The notes under the pieces: generated by a model
Told to the model about the DNA's origin: nothing
The model's input: the letters and a program-made list of their open reading frames with translations, nothing else
Database searches by the model: none
From: Pontibacter liquoris
GTDB lineage: Bacteria; Bacteroidota; Bacteroidia; Cytophagales; Hymenobacteraceae
NCBI RefSeq assembly: GCF_022758235.1
Contig: NZ_JALEBG010000001.1
Span: forward strand, 1,736,001 to 1,800,000
Length of the DNA: 64,000 bases
Direction: 5' to 3'
Position numbers and translations under genes: made by a program
Shown here: in pieces, positions 10,301 to 19,743 of the stretch
How the letters are laid out: the number at the start of each line of letters is the position of its first letter
How positions within the stretch are numbered: position 1 is the first letter of the stretch

Positions 10301-10346
10301 AAACAAACCGCCCCTGTTGCAATCGTGCAGCAGGGGCGGTTTGTTT
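10301..10346. terminator. Bidirectional intrinsic terminator
   Basis: Perfect 16-bp stem, left arm AAACAAACCGCCCCTG and right arm its complement, around a 14-nt loop, with A-rich/T-rich ends. It lies between the convergent pirin and pseudouridine synthase paralogue genes. Confidence 0.9.
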
Positions 10347-10364
10347 GAAATCATACTTCTTAAA

Positions 10365-11414
10365 TTAACGCGGTCGTCTGGAGGAACCTTTTCCGGTGGC
10401 ACTGGTTCTGCCCTCGTTTTTAGGCGCACTGCTTCTGGGTGCAGCTCCGCGGTCTTTTGGTGCTGCTGCTCCGCCTCTGGGCGCTCCTCCCTTGCCAGTG
10501 CTTCGGGTGTTTTTAGCGCCTGGAGCTTCTGGACGGGATGTATTTTTTTTTCCTAGCGTGTTGCCCGTACTGCTCTTGCCTCCTGGTTTGGACTTGCCTA
10601 TCCGCGGGCCGCTTTCCGGTTTCGCATACGACCTGCTCCTGGCGGGCCTGTCCTCTTCGTAACGCTCATTTCGGCTACTGCGGCCCATTTCAGCGCTTTT
10701 AGCTATTCTGGTAGCTGCGGTTTGCCGAAGGCTTTCAATTTCTGCCTCTGTTAAGGTGCGCCAGTGGCCGGTGGCCAGCTTGGCCAGCGTAATCTGCTGC
10801 ACGCGTAGCCGCTGCAAATGCACCACTTTATAACCCAGTGTTTCGCACATGCGCTTCAGGTTATGGTTGGTGTTAGGGGGCAACACAATTCGGAAACGTG
10901 TCGGCCCTTCTTTGGCTATAAAGTTTTTCTTCTTGTTCTCGCCGGCCTCCGCTGCGCCGCCGGTGCTCAGGTTGTTGATCAGATCCTGCGAGATCAGCTT
11001 GTCTACTGTTACGATGTATTCCTTCTCGAACAAATTATCCGACTTGGTCATCCTGCGCACCAGATCATTGTCGTTGCACAGAAACAGCACGCCTTCCGCT
11101 TCGCGTTCCAGGTGGCCGATGGGCTGGATGGAAGCCGGGTAATTGATGGCCCGCACCACATTGTCGCGCACTGACGGATCTGCATTGGCTGACATGTTGG
11201 AGGGTTTGTTAAACACCAGGAAAACAGGCTTTTCTTCCCGTACCGTCAATAATTGGTCATCGATGCGTACTTTGTCTTTGGCGGTTACTTTGGTACCGGC
11301 CTCGGGTCTTTTACCGTTTACCGTTACACGCTCTTCTTCAATAAGCCTGTCGGCTTCGCGGCGGGAGCAGAAGCCCGCGTCACTGATAAATTTATTTAAT
11401 CGCTTTGGTTCCAT
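10365..11414 (-). CDS. Degenerate RluF-like pseudouridine synthase paralogue with basic tail
   Basis: 349 residues: an N-terminal S4 RNA-binding domain (about 4-60, LNKFISDAGFCSRREADRLI), an RsuA/RluF-type core (about 62-235) and a low-complexity Arg/Gly/Lys/Ser tail of about 110 residues. It is clearly homologous to its neighbour at 11660-12652, but the active-site motif reads GHLERE (100-105) instead of GRLDKD: the invariant catalytic Asp at 103 is Glu and the preceding Arg is His. The motif that is MNRQIRRMCEALGY in the neighbour reads NTNHNLKRMCETLGY here. The S4 domain and fold residues are kept and the frame is open, so this is probably an RNA-binding pseudoenzyme, not a pseudogene. Activity loss is inferred, not shown. 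Confidence 0.85.
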   Translation of the reverse strand: MEPKRLNKFISDAGFCSRREADRLIEEERVTVNGKRPEAGTKVTAKDKVRIDDQLLTVREEKPVFLVFNKPSNMSANADPSVRDNVVRAINYPASIQPIGHLEREAEGVLFLCNDNDLVRRMTKSDNLFEKEYIVTVDKLISQDLINNLSTGGAAEAGENKKKNFIAKEGPTRFRIVLPPNTNHNLKRMCETLGYKVVHLQRLRVQQITLAKLATGHWRTLTEAEIESLRQTAATRIAKSAEMGRSSRNERYEEDRPARSRSYAKPESGPRIGKSKPGGKSSTGNTLGKKNTSRPEAPGAKNTRSTGKGGAPRGGAAAPKDRGAAPRSSAPKNEGRTSATGKGSSRRPR

Positions 11415-11483
11415 GGTCTGTGGGGCTGCACGTGGTATAGTATAAGCGGCTATACCTTGTTACGCCGGTTTTTAAGAGAAAGA

Positions 11484-11491
11484 CAAAATTA
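11484..11491 (-). promoter_or_regulatory. -7 promoter box for the degenerate paralogue
   Basis: Minus-strand TAATTTTG, an exact TAnnTTTG match 70 bp upstream of the start at 11414. It suggests that the second copy has its own promoter and is not only read through from the upstream copy. Confidence 0.4.
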
Positions 11492-11659
11492 CAGCAAAAG
11501 GATTGCTTTACCTATTGCCTCACGCCTGAGATGCACGGGGCATTTAACTGCCCCAAATTTTTGATGATCCTTTTCTCCTCCATGCGACGATAAAGCTGCC
11601 GACGTAACAACAGATTCCCCACCTTAGAAAAGGAGGGGAAGAGGAAGTTAGATTTTCAA

Positions 11660-12652
11660 TTAGCGTTTTCTGCCACTTTTTGGAGCGCCGCTGCGGCCGG
11701 GGCCACTTCTGTTTCTGCCGCCGGTTGCGGTGGCGCCTTTCGATGCCCCTCTGGAGCCTCTGGCACTATTGGTGCTGCTCTTCGGTTTTTCGCGTTTACC
11801 GGCCGGGGTGCTTTTAGAACTTCCTTTGGAGCCATTGCCCGGCCGCGCCGTACTCCCGCCGGAGGTACTACGCGGCTTTGGTTTGTCTTTTCTGGCCGGC
11901 CCCTCGCTCGCGCGTTTCTTGCCGGTAGAGCCTTCTTCCGTTTTAACAGAAGTGGCTACCAGCTGCTGCAGTTCTGCTATTTCGGGGTCTGTCAGGTTGC
12001 GCCACTGGCCCAGGGGCAGCTTGGCCAGCGTCAGGTTCATGATGCGGGTGCGCTGCAGGGTTTGTACTTCGTAGCCTAGCGCCTCGCACATGCGGCGGAT
12101 CTGGCGGTTCATGCCTTGGGTAAGGATGATGCGGAACCTGTTGGCGCCTTCCTGCTGCACCACGCATTTTTTCGTGTTCACCCCAAGTATAGACACGCCG
12201 TTGCTCATTCGGTCCACAAAATCCTGGTTAATGGGCTTGTCCACCGTCACAACATACTCCTTCTCGTGTTTGTTGCCGGCCCGCAGGATCTTGTTTACAA
12301 TGTCGCCATCGTTTGTGAGGATAATAAGCCCTTCGGAATCTTTGTCGAGGCGGCCCACCGGGAAAATGCGTTCCGGGTAATTCACAAATCGGATGATGTT
12401 GTCTTTCTGCGAGGTATCGGTGGTGGTCTCGATGCCGGGCGGCTTGTTAAGAAGCAGGTAGACCGGCTCTGCTTCATTTACTTCCAGCGCGCGCCCGTCG
12501 ATGCGGATCTTATCTTTTCCCGTTACTTTGGTGCCTGCCTCCGGCAACTTGCCATTTACCATCACCCGTCCCTGTGCAATAAGCTTGTCGGCTTCGCGGC
12601 GGGAACAGGTGCCTGTATCGCTTATAAATTTATTTAATCTTATGGGTTCCAT
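11660..12652 (-). CDS. rluF: RluF-type pseudouridine synthase
   Basis: Isomerises specific uridines in 23S rRNA. S4 domain at the N terminus (LNKFISDTGTCSRREADKLI), then the catalytic core with an intact VGRLDKDSEGLIILTNDGDI motif: catalytic Asp at 103 counted from the chosen start. MNRQIRRMCEALGYEVQTLQRTRI is the RluF/RluB core signature. The last roughly 100 residues are a Gly/Ser/Lys/Arg tail resembling RNA chaperone extensions. I chose the Met at 12652 (MEPIRLNKF) because the tandem paralogue begins MEPKRLNKF; a start at 12688 would add 12 residues. The target position is not provable from sequence, hence RluF-type. Confidence 0.9.
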   Translation of the reverse strand: MEPIRLNKFISDTGTCSRREADKLIAQGRVMVNGKLPEAGTKVTGKDKIRIDGRALEVNEAEPVYLLLNKPPGIETTTDTSQKDNIIRFVNYPERIFPVGRLDKDSEGLIILTNDGDIVNKILRAGNKHEKEYVVTVDKPINQDFVDRMSNGVSILGVNTKKCVVQQEGANRFRIILTQGMNRQIRRMCEALGYEVQTLQRTRIMNLTLAKLPLGQWRNLTDPEIAELQQLVATSVKTEEGSTGKKRASEGPARKDKPKPRSTSGGSTARPGNGSKGSSKSTPAGKREKPKSSTNSARGSRGASKGATATGGRNRSGPGRSGAPKSGRKR

Positions 12653-12744
12653 AGGTTGCGGAATATACAAAGGCGGCGTTTGGTCCATGCTGGTCTTTCT
12701 GCCAGCTGTGCCCGGGCCTTTTGTACGAGCTATACTTGTTCTCT

Positions 12745-12752
12745 CAAAAGTA
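12745..12752 (-). promoter_or_regulatory. -7 promoter box for the RluF-type gene
   Basis: Minus-strand TACTTTTG, an exact match to TAnnTTTG, about 93 bp upstream of the chosen start. A TATACT/AGTATA motif lies beside it. Confidence 0.4.
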
Positions 12753-12901
12753 CGGGAAAGCGCGTGATTAACCTATACTACGCACAGCAGAGCCGCAGGG
12801 CAGGCGTTTAATAAAGTATACGGAAGCCCTATTTGGCTGCCTCACTTTGCCATACTTGCCGCTGCTATAACTACCCCTAATAAGAGCAGGACTTTGCCAG
12901 G

Positions 12902-13351
12902 CTAACTTTCGTTAGAAGCTGTGCTAGGCGTTAAACTTCTGTCGTCATTATCGCCGGTCGCTTCTTTTTCTTCCTGCATTTCTTTGGTGAGGAAATAGTT
13001 AAGCATGGTCCGAATCACGGCAATAGCGCCCAGCTTGCCGATCTGTTCCCAGGAAGGAGCAATGGCCGTGGAGAGAATGTCAGCTCCCAACTGAAACTCC
13101 AGCGCCAACGCCAGGTATCGGGCCAGCACCAGCCGGATCTTGTTATAACTTTGTATCTGTGGCGGAACAAGAGCTTTTATAAAATAAAAAGCGGCAATGA
13201 TTACGCCTAGGCCGATAATGAGAGCCCCAATGGTTTCCACACCCAGCTTGAGCCACTGCACAGCCGTAATGATGGTTTCTTCCATTTTCTGTGGGCCTGT
13301 TGCCTCGGAGGGGGCGGAAATTGCTTCCTGGAGCAAGTATAGATATTGCAT
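12902..13351 (-). CDS. DUF1622 family membrane protein
   Basis: 149 residues with the DUF1622 layout: an amphipathic N-terminal segment, a hydrophobic helix (WLKLGVETIGALIIGLGVII), the conserved middle IRLVLARYLALALEFQLGADIL, then GKLGAIAVIRTMLNYFL and a charged cytosolic tail rich in Glu/Asp/Ser. Function of the family is unknown. There are two or three membrane helices. The gene is isolated; it is followed in its direction by the spacer before the RluF-type gene. Confidence 0.88.
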   Translation of the reverse strand: MQYLYLLQEAISAPSEATGPQKMEETIITAVQWLKLGVETIGALIIGLGVIIAAFYFIKALVPPQIQSYNKIRLVLARYLALALEFQLGADILSTAIAPSWEQIGKLGAIAVIRTMLNYFLTKEMQEEKEATGDNDDRSLTPSTASNES

Positions 13352-13613
13352 AGACAGGGGTTAAGTAGGTTGCTAATTCGCCGGTTCCAGGTATACCATG
13401 GCCCGGTTCCTGACTCTTTACGCCATCGGGTTTTAAAGGTATACCTTTTACGGCCGTTCAGCCGCCCAGGGCATCAGCTAAAGTAGCTCCTTGCAAGAAC
13501 AAAATACGCTTGCCAAACCAACCTGCAGTGCCGGCATGTGCGGCCTGTAAAGTTACTTTCCTTCATTGTGTTACCACATTTTTTATATATTGCCGTTCCA
13601 TCATTTCTATCCC

Positions 13614-15479
13614 ATGAAAAAAATTTACGCTCTTTTGCTGCTGGTCGTCTTCTGCAACGGCCCGCTGGCAGCACAAAACAAGTATGCGGAGGAACACTAC
13701 ACCAAGGAGGATGTATACATCCCCATGCGCGACGGTACCAAGCTGTTTACCTCTATATATACCCCGAAAGATGCTTCGCGCAAGCAGAAATACCCGATGG
13801 TAATGCAGCGCACCTGTTACAGCATTGCGCCTTACGGAGCCGGTAAATTTCCGGCCCGCCTGGGCCCATCGGAGACTATGATGAAGGAAGGCTACATATT
13901 TGTATACCAGGATGTGCGTGGCCGCTACAAAAGCGAAGGCACCTGGACCAACATGACCCCAATCATCGACAAGAAGAAAGGTAAAAAGCAGGTAGACGAG
14001 GCCTCCGATACCTATGACACCATCGACTGGCTGCTAAAGCACGCCGCCAATAACAACGGCAAAGTGGGGCAGTGGGGCATTTCGTATCCTGGCTTTTATA
14101 CTGCTGCGGGCATTTTATCAAACCACCCGGCGCTGAAAGCTTCTTCGCCACAGGCGCCTATTTCAGATTTCTTCTTTGATGATTTCCACCACAACGGTGC
14201 GCTGCTCGAGAGCTACTTTTTTACCTACCCGGTTTTTGGGGTGCAAAAGACAGATACCACCAGCAAAGCCTGGTATTCGGACCAGATGATCAAGCCGGAA
14301 ACAAAGGATGGCTACCAGTTTTTGCTGGACATGGGCCCGCTGACCAATGCCGATAAGTATTACAAGAACAACTTTTTCTGGCAGGAAACCATTAATCACC
14401 CCAACTACGACGAGTTCTGGCAGAAGCGCAGCTTGCCGCGGCATTTCGGTAAAGTAAAACCGGCGGTGATGTTTGTAGGCGGCTGGTTTGATGCCGAAGA
14501 CCTGACCGGCCCATTGGCCTTGTTCAAAACGGTAAAGAAATCGGATCCGACGGCGTATAACACCATTGTAATGGGACCCTTCGGGCACGGCCGCTGGTCG
14601 CGCGAAACCGGCCATACTATGCACAGCAACATTTACTTTGGCGATAGCATTGCCACGTTCTACCAAAAGAATATCGAAGCTAAATTCTTCCAGCATTTCC
14701 TTAAAGGCAAAGGGGATAAAGCATCCGGACTGCCAACTGCCTATATGTTCGACACGGGTAAAAAAGAATGGAAAACGTTTAACCAGTGGCCGGTACCTAC
14801 GGCAACGCGTCAGAAATTATACCTGGGGGCCGACGGCAAAATAAGTATGACGGCACCTGCCGCAGCCGGTTCGGTTTCGTACATCAGTGACCCGGCTAAA
14901 CCGGTACCCTACACCGAAGACAATACCACCACAATGGGCTTTACGCCGCACAACTACATGAGCGAAGACCAGCGTTTTGCCGGCCGCCGTCCGGATGTAC
15001 TGGTATACCAGACCGATGTTCTCGAGGAGGATGTGACGCTTGGCGGGGAGATCATGTCGCACTTAAAAATTGCCTCTACTGGTACAGATGCGGATTTTAT
15101 TGTGAAGTTGATCGACGTTTACCCCGGCGATACGGAGAACAATGACTACATGCCCAACAAGAACATCCTGCTGAGCAACTACTGGCAGTTGGTACGGCTG
15201 GAAATTATGCCGGCCCGTTTCCGCAACAGCTTCGAAAAGCCCGAGCCGCTGGTGGCCAACCAGAAGACGGACGTGAAAGTGCCCCTGCAGGACGTGCTGC
15301 ATACCTTCAAAAAAGGCCACCGCATCATGATCCAGGTGCAAAGCACCGCTTTCCCGCTGTTTGCCCGTAACCCGCAGAAGTTTGTAGAAAATCCCTACAA
15401 AGCCATTGCCAGCGACTACATTAAAGCCACCGAAACAGTGTATAACGACAGCTATGTAGAGGTGGAAGTGCTGAAATAA
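13614..15479 (+). CDS. Secreted CocE/NonD-type alpha/beta hydrolase (X-Pro dipeptidyl-peptidase S15 family)
   Basis: 621 residues from the chosen start. The Met at 13614 opens a classical signal peptide (MKKIYALLLLVVFCNGPLAAQ); the frame extends 16 codons further upstream, but that segment lacks signal features. The hydrolase core shows the nucleophile elbow WGISYPGFY, the acid GGWFDAED and the base GPFGHGRW, giving a Ser-Asp-His triad. The C-terminal jelly-roll typical of CocE and S15 enzymes follows, including SHLKIASTGTDADFIVKLIDVYP and HRIMIQVQSTAFPLFARNP. Family members cleave esters, acylated antibiotics or N-terminal X-Pro dipeptides. The periplasmic location suggests peptide or ester scavenging; specificity is unknown. 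Confidence 0.93.
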   Translation: MKKIYALLLLVVFCNGPLAAQNKYAEEHYTKEDVYIPMRDGTKLFTSIYTPKDASRKQKYPMVMQRTCYSIAPYGAGKFPARLGPSETMMKEGYIFVYQDVRGRYKSEGTWTNMTPIIDKKKGKKQVDEASDTYDTIDWLLKHAANNNGKVGQWGISYPGFYTAAGILSNHPALKASSPQAPISDFFFDDFHHNGALLESYFFTYPVFGVQKTDTTSKAWYSDQMIKPETKDGYQFLLDMGPLTNADKYYKNNFFWQETINHPNYDEFWQKRSLPRHFGKVKPAVMFVGGWFDAEDLTGPLALFKTVKKSDPTAYNTIVMGPFGHGRWSRETGHTMHSNIYFGDSIATFYQKNIEAKFFQHFLKGKGDKASGLPTAYMFDTGKKEWKTFNQWPVPTATRQKLYLGADGKISMTAPAAAGSVSYISDPAKPVPYTEDNTTTMGFTPHNYMSEDQRFAGRRPDVLVYQTDVLEEDVTLGGEIMSHLKIASTGTDADFIVKLIDVYPGDTENNDYMPNKNILLSNYWQLVRLEIMPARFRNSFEKPEPLVANQKTDVKVPLQDVLHTFKKGHRIMIQVQSTAFPLFARNPQKFVENPYKAIASDYIKATETVYNDSYVEVEVLK

Positions 15480-15503
15480 GCGTTTTATACTTTATACTAG
15501 CGC

Positions 15504-15550
15504 AGCGCCGCTGTTGGTGAAAAATCACCGGCAGCGGCGCTGTTGTTTTG
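15504..15550 (+). terminator. Intrinsic terminator after the CocE-type hydrolase
   Basis: Stem AGCGCCGCTG / CAGCGGCGCT continued by TGGTGA / TCACCG after a wobble pair, with an AAAA loop, followed by GTTGTTTTG. It begins 25 bp after the stop codon. Confidence 0.85.
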
Positions 15551-15693
15551 TAGCAGAATTTAGCACAAGTACAAAGGCGCAAGTATAAAACAGGTGCTGA
15601 TGCAAGTATAAGTTTAAGCTGACTTAAACTGCTTTCAAATTGCTAAAACTGGCGCAAGTGTTAAGTGAAGCGTCACTTGTGACCTGCAGTAGG

Positions 15694-15711
15694 GCGAGTC
15701 TCCAGACTTGC
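15694..15711. repeat. Short dispersed inverted repeat (GAGTCTCCAGAC type)
   Basis: GCGAGTCTCCAGACTTGC, nearly self-complementary. A perfect palindromic relative is at 47889-47906 and a diverged reverse copy (GCAAGTCTGGAGA) is at 16829-16841. This is a small dispersed element of the REP class. Confidence 0.6.
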
Positions 15712-15780
15712 GTAGCAAAGTATAAAACACTTCTGATGCTTGATCACCAGGTATAAATTAAGCGACAACTTTGCTGTTTT

Positions 15781-15859
15781 GGATTTCTTAATCCGGAAAT
15801 AACACTTAAGCGGATTTCCTAATCCGCGTTAGCAGCAATAGGGGGATCAGGAAATCCCC
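15781..15859. repeat. Cluster of three related stem-loops
   Basis: Three short inverted repeats in 80 bp: GGATTTCTTAATCC (15781-15794), GCGGATTTCCTAATCCGC (15810-15827) and GGGGAT-N6-ATCCCC (15842-15859). The third carries the loop sequence in the opposite orientation (AGGAAATCC). The shared core and varied arms suggest duplicated copies of one small hairpin element. Confidence 0.7.
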
Positions 15860-16095
15860 GGCAGGAGGCTTTTGAACTGAGAAGTTCGCAAGAGCACTAA
15901 GCGGTTCTTGATTTTGTAGCGTATCTTCTTTTTGTTTTTATAGGGTAGTCTTGCTTCAAAGGAAAGCTTATGTAACATGCATGACAGAAAAAGAGTATTA
16001 GCCCGAAATATCATAAATACCCTATTTAGCTTGTAATTACCTTATGCGGCCGACACTTTCGGGTATAAGGAATCTCCTATAATAAATTTAAATGC

Positions 16096-16734
16096 ATGAA
16101 AAAAGCTTTACTTTCTCTTCTACTATTGGTGTTTATATTGCAGGTTGTACATGCGCAGGATCGCATCACAAAGCGTTCGGGGGAGAGCATTCAGGCGAAA
16201 GTGCTGGAGGTGGCACAAACCGAAATACGCTACAAGCGTTTCGAGAGCCCGGAAGGACCTACCTATGTGATAGCTAAAAATGAAGTGTTGCTGATTGAGT
16301 ATGCAGACGGCACAAATGGTGCGTTTAAGCTGGAAGAGCCGGAAGCAGCGGCCCCTCCGCGACCAACTAAGCCGCAACCTGCAAAAGTTGATCAGGACCC
16401 GTCCGACACCTCGACACCAGTCATGCAACTATATCAACAGGGAGCAGCGGATGCTTACCTGTATTATGACGATTATAAGAGTGCTGGGACAGGCGTCCTG
16501 GTTGTCAGTCTGGTTTCGCCTTTACTTGGCCTTGTACCGGCTATCGGTGCTTCCGGCACGCCGCCGCAGCTCAAAAACATGGATACGCCCAATCAGCAGA
16601 TGCTGAAAGAGCCGGACTATGTGAAGGGCTATCAGAAGACAGCCAGGAAGATCAAGTCCGGTAAAGTATGGAAGAACTGGGGAATTGCCTTTGGTGTGAA
16701 TTTGCTCGCCGTCATAATTTTGGTTCAGCAGTAG
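16096..16734 (+). CDS. Exported protein of unknown function
   Basis: 212 residues. Signal peptide MKKALLSLLLLVFILQVVHAQ. Residues 22-80 form a small beta domain (SGESIQAKVLEVAQTEIRYKR ... GPTYVIAKNEVLLIEYADG), a pattern common in uncharacterised Bacteroidota periplasmic proteins. A Pro/Ala-rich linker follows (about 85-110). The C-terminal half has a hydrophobic Gly-rich segment (AGTGVLVVSLVSPLLGLVPAIGA), a conserved-looking YVKGYQKTARKIKSGKVWKNW and a final membrane helix. It may be anchored to the inner membrane or oligomerise through these segments. No function is assigned. Monocistronic. Confidence 0.8.
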   Translation: MKKALLSLLLLVFILQVVHAQDRITKRSGESIQAKVLEVAQTEIRYKRFESPEGPTYVIAKNEVLLIEYADGTNGAFKLEEPEAAAPPRPTKPQPAKVDQDPSDTSTPVMQLYQQGAADAYLYYDDYKSAGTGVLVVSLVSPLLGLVPAIGASGTPPQLKNMDTPNQQMLKEPDYVKGYQKTARKIKSGKVWKNWGIAFGVNLLAVIILVQQ

Positions 16735-16942
16735 CACCCGATTCAGGCCTTTAACTGTTAAGCTGAAAATTATAAAATTAATGAGGATCCAACTGGATAG
16801 AAGTATAAACCTGTAGTTGGAAGTTAACGCAAGTCTGGAGATTAGCTCCATCGAAGATACAAGTCACCCTTCGCTTATACTTGCGTCAGCTCTAGGCATA
16901 GTATAGTTTAAATTTAAACTCTGACAAAAGTCGTTAAATAAG

Positions 16943-16990
16943 AAAGCCCGCTCACGCCAAAACGTATTCGGCAGGAGCGGGCTTTTTATA
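16943..16990 (-). terminator. Intrinsic terminator of the second metalloprotease
   Basis: Perfect 11-bp stem AAAGCCCGCTC / GAGCGGGCTTT with a 21-nt loop, ten to twenty bases past the stop of the minus-strand metalloprotease gene, flanked by A/T-rich sequence on both sides. Confidence 0.8.
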
Positions 16991-17000
16991 CTTATACATT

Positions 17001-19445
17001 CTACTCACATCCTAGAAACGCACCACTACCGATCGGGGCGCCGGGTGGCAAATCCAGCTGGCGGCTGGGCTTTAGCTCTTCCGGTTTTTCGATACGGGCC
17101 AAAGCAAACAGAACATGGGCCCGGTAACCAGCATCCCGTGAACGTTTGGCCTGGCTGGTTGCAAACTTTTTAAGGTCCGCTATCGCTGCTGTGGCGATCG
17201 CCCGGGCCTGGGTTGATGCATTTTCGTCCTGGGCCAATGCCAGCAAATGCGTTAGCACCAGTTGCTCTGTTTGCAGCTGTACCTGTCCCGGCAGTCCTTC
17301 CTGGCGGCGGCTTTTCCAGGTGTCGTTTACCAGTTGCGTTACTACTTCCTGCAAACTCAGGCTGTTACCGCGAGCGCCCAGCTCAACCAAACGCGAGGCG
17401 CGCTCGGGATGCAGCAGGAAGGAGAGCGTGAATTCAGCAGAAGCTTCGGCGGCAGCCAGCGGGTCGAAGGTCAATCCGGTGTGTTTGGCAAATAACTCGC
17501 GGCTGTTGCGCACGCCCGGGGCACGGGGCGGAATGAGTTTGATGATATCCTCGGGCAACGTGAGCACTTCCGGTGAAATAGTTTCCAGCAGCGCATCAAG
17601 TGCCTTTTGCTGCGCACGTTTGCTCACCACCTCAGTTACCAGCTGCTTATCGCCCCGCGTGGCATAGGTATAATTCACGCCACCAATGAGCTTGGCAACA
17701 GCTTCGGTCTGGTAGCGGTGGTAATTGTAAATCGGCACCAACACATCTTCCAGCGTGCTCATGGCCGCACCGGGCTTTATGTTGTTCTCAGAGAAATTCT
17801 GCAGCGCCTTTTCACGGATTTCCAGGACCTGCTGCAACTCGTCGGTCGCGTTGGCACCATTGTCCCAAAGGTGGGCGAGGGGGTGTGCGCCGCCTGGCGC
17901 ACGGGCATCACGGTCCGAGATGAAAAGCTGCCCGCTAGCGGTGCCGTCTGCCAACAATTTGTTCAGGGCCTGCTGCTCGTTGGTGTTCGCAGGAAAATCC
18001 TGGTAGCCGTACGTAATGGCCAGCTTGTCCCAGCTGCCGATGCCGGTCTCATATGCCTCCCGCAAATCAATTTTACCATCGCGGGTAAGCTGTACCTGCG
18101 GATGCGGGTAATCCATGACCGAGGCATTGTTGTTGGCGCTGGCAGCATAGTTGTGCATCAGCCCCAGGGTATGGCCCAGTTCGTGCGCCGACAGCTGCCG
18201 GATGCGGGCCAGAGCCATGTCCATCATCGCTTTGTTTTCCGGCTTGGCGGCTTCATAGGGCGCCAGCAAACCTTCCGCGATCATGTAATCCTGGCGCACG
18301 CGCAGAGAACCCAGGCTCACATGCCCTTTGATGATCTCGCCCGTGCGCGGGTCCGTTACCGTAGCGCCATACGACCAGCCACGTGTGCTGCGGTGCACCC
18401 ACTGGATCATGTTGTAGCGCACATCCATCGGATCGGCCGAGTCGGGCAGCACTTCTACCCGGAAAGCGTTTTTGTACCCGGCGGCCTCAAACGCCTGGTT
18501 CCACCAGCGGGCGCCTTCCAGCAAGGCCATCCGGATCGGCTCGGGCGCACCATTATCGACATAGTATACCAGCGGCTTTACGGCTTCGGAAGTGGCTGCG
18601 CCGGGGTTCTTTTTCTGCAAACGGTGGCGGGCGATGAAGCGCGTTTCAATGTCGCTGTTGATAGGAGAGGCATAGTCGTAATAGGAAACGCCGAAGTAGC
18701 CGGCCCGCGGGTCCATCAGGCGCGGTTTATACTTGTTGTCCGGTAATTCGATAAAGGAGTGGTGCTCCCGCAGGGTAAGCGCCTGCGCATCGGGCGCTAC
18801 TTCGCGCACAAATCGGCCGGCATCTTCCCCTCCGGTAAAGGTAAGTGTGGCTTCAAACTCCGAGTTCTTCGGGAAGTTCTTCGTGCGGGGCAGGTAGAGC
18901 GCCGAGCGGCTGGGATCGAGCCGGTAGCTGCCTTGTTTGGTGCGTTTTATACTTCCGGTCACATCGTGGGCATCGCGCAGCAAAAACTCGGTAGCATCTA
19001 CGAGCACTTTGTCGTCGTCGGCTGCTTCGGCCTTAAATCCCCACAGGATCGATTGGGCAAAGGACTCTTCCACCGCGCGTTTTTCATTTTTATTTTCGGT
19101 AATGGCGCGGTAAGCGAGGTTGGGCTGTACCAGCAATACTTTTGGCCCTATGCGATTAAAGTATACCACCCGCTCGCCGCCCAGCTGCCCGCGATCCAGG
19201 CCAATGTCGTTCGAGCCGAGGCCGGCTGGCAGGGAGTTCACATATAGGAATTCCTGATTGAGCTTGTCTATTTCGAGCCATATTTTGCCGCCCGCTTCAT
19301 CATAATAGAAAGTGAAGTAGCCGGGATATTTTTTCATGCCGGCCGTTTTCGAGCTGATACCCGGAAGCTTCTGGGCAAAGGTGCTGCTGGTTAGTGCCAG
19401 GAAGAGCAGCAAAAGCCAGCGTTTTTTTGAAAGGGGTGATGTCAT
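17001..19445 (-). CDS. Secreted zinc-dependent metalloprotease (second paralogue)
   Basis: 814 residues, same family and layout as the protein at 1687-4176. Signal peptide to about residue 24 (LALTSSTFAQ), a DUF5117-like beta-rich region with the hallmark DYASPINSDIETRFIARHRL, a helical linker VKPLVYYVDNGAPEPIRMALLEG that has a clear counterpart in the first paralogue, and the zinc site HELGHTLGLMHNYAAS (first His at residue 421). ASVMDYPHP may be the Met-turn region. It lacks the Lys-rich linker of the first paralogue and ends GSGAFLGCE with a Cys near the C terminus. The two genes are 13 kb apart and on the same strand. Likely an envelope protease; substrate unknown. Confidence 0.9.
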   Translation of the reverse strand: MTSPLSKKRWLLLLFLALTSSTFAQKLPGISSKTAGMKKYPGYFTFYYDEAGGKIWLEIDKLNQEFLYVNSLPAGLGSNDIGLDRGQLGGERVVYFNRIGPKVLLVQPNLAYRAITENKNEKRAVEESFAQSILWGFKAEAADDDKVLVDATEFLLRDAHDVTGSIKRTKQGSYRLDPSRSALYLPRTKNFPKNSEFEATLTFTGGEDAGRFVREVAPDAQALTLREHHSFIELPDNKYKPRLMDPRAGYFGVSYYDYASPINSDIETRFIARHRLQKKNPGAATSEAVKPLVYYVDNGAPEPIRMALLEGARWWNQAFEAAGYKNAFRVEVLPDSADPMDVRYNMIQWVHRSTRGWSYGATVTDPRTGEIIKGHVSLGSLRVRQDYMIAEGLLAPYEAAKPENKAMMDMALARIRQLSAHELGHTLGLMHNYAASANNNASVMDYPHPQVQLTRDGKIDLREAYETGIGSWDKLAITYGYQDFPANTNEQQALNKLLADGTASGQLFISDRDARAPGGAHPLAHLWDNGANATDELQQVLEIREKALQNFSENNIKPGAAMSTLEDVLVPIYNYHRYQTEAVAKLIGGVNYTYATRGDKQLVTEVVSKRAQQKALDALLETISPEVLTLPEDIIKLIPPRAPGVRNSRELFAKHTGLTFDPLAAAEASAEFTLSFLLHPERASRLVELGARGNSLSLQEVVTQLVNDTWKSRRQEGLPGQVQLQTEQLVLTHLLALAQDENASTQARAIATAAIADLKKFATSQAKRSRDAGYRAHVLFALARIEKPEELKPSRQLDLPPGAPIGSGAFLGCE

Positions 19446-19743
19446 GGTGTCGTTTAGATTAAGGAGAACCTATATTAGGTATTTTTCACCGGATCTGAAA
19501 ACAACGGGCCAAACAGGTGCTTTGCCGTTTGGGCTAAAGCCCTGTTGGCCAGACCGGCTGACAGCTTTTTGCCGGGCGGAATACCGCCGCCTATTAGCAC
19601 CTTATGTAGCAGGGCCGCGTACAAATAAGAAAGTTAACGGGGATGTAAGAATAAATTTCTGCAACTTAACAGCGTGTAAAAAGTACACCAACGAGCAGTT
19701 GTCCTATAAACTGACCATCAAACAAACTATTAAAAGTAATACA

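Larger units (their letters stand above)
15551..16095. other. Repeat-bearing spacer without genes
   Basis: No coding frame is supported here. The spacer holds a GCGAGTCTCC/GGAGACTCGC-type inverted repeat at 15694-15711, three stem-loops sharing a GGATTTCC-N-AATCC core at 15781-15859, and several AAGTATA motifs. The last 60 bp should hold the promoter of the following exported protein. Confidence 0.6.
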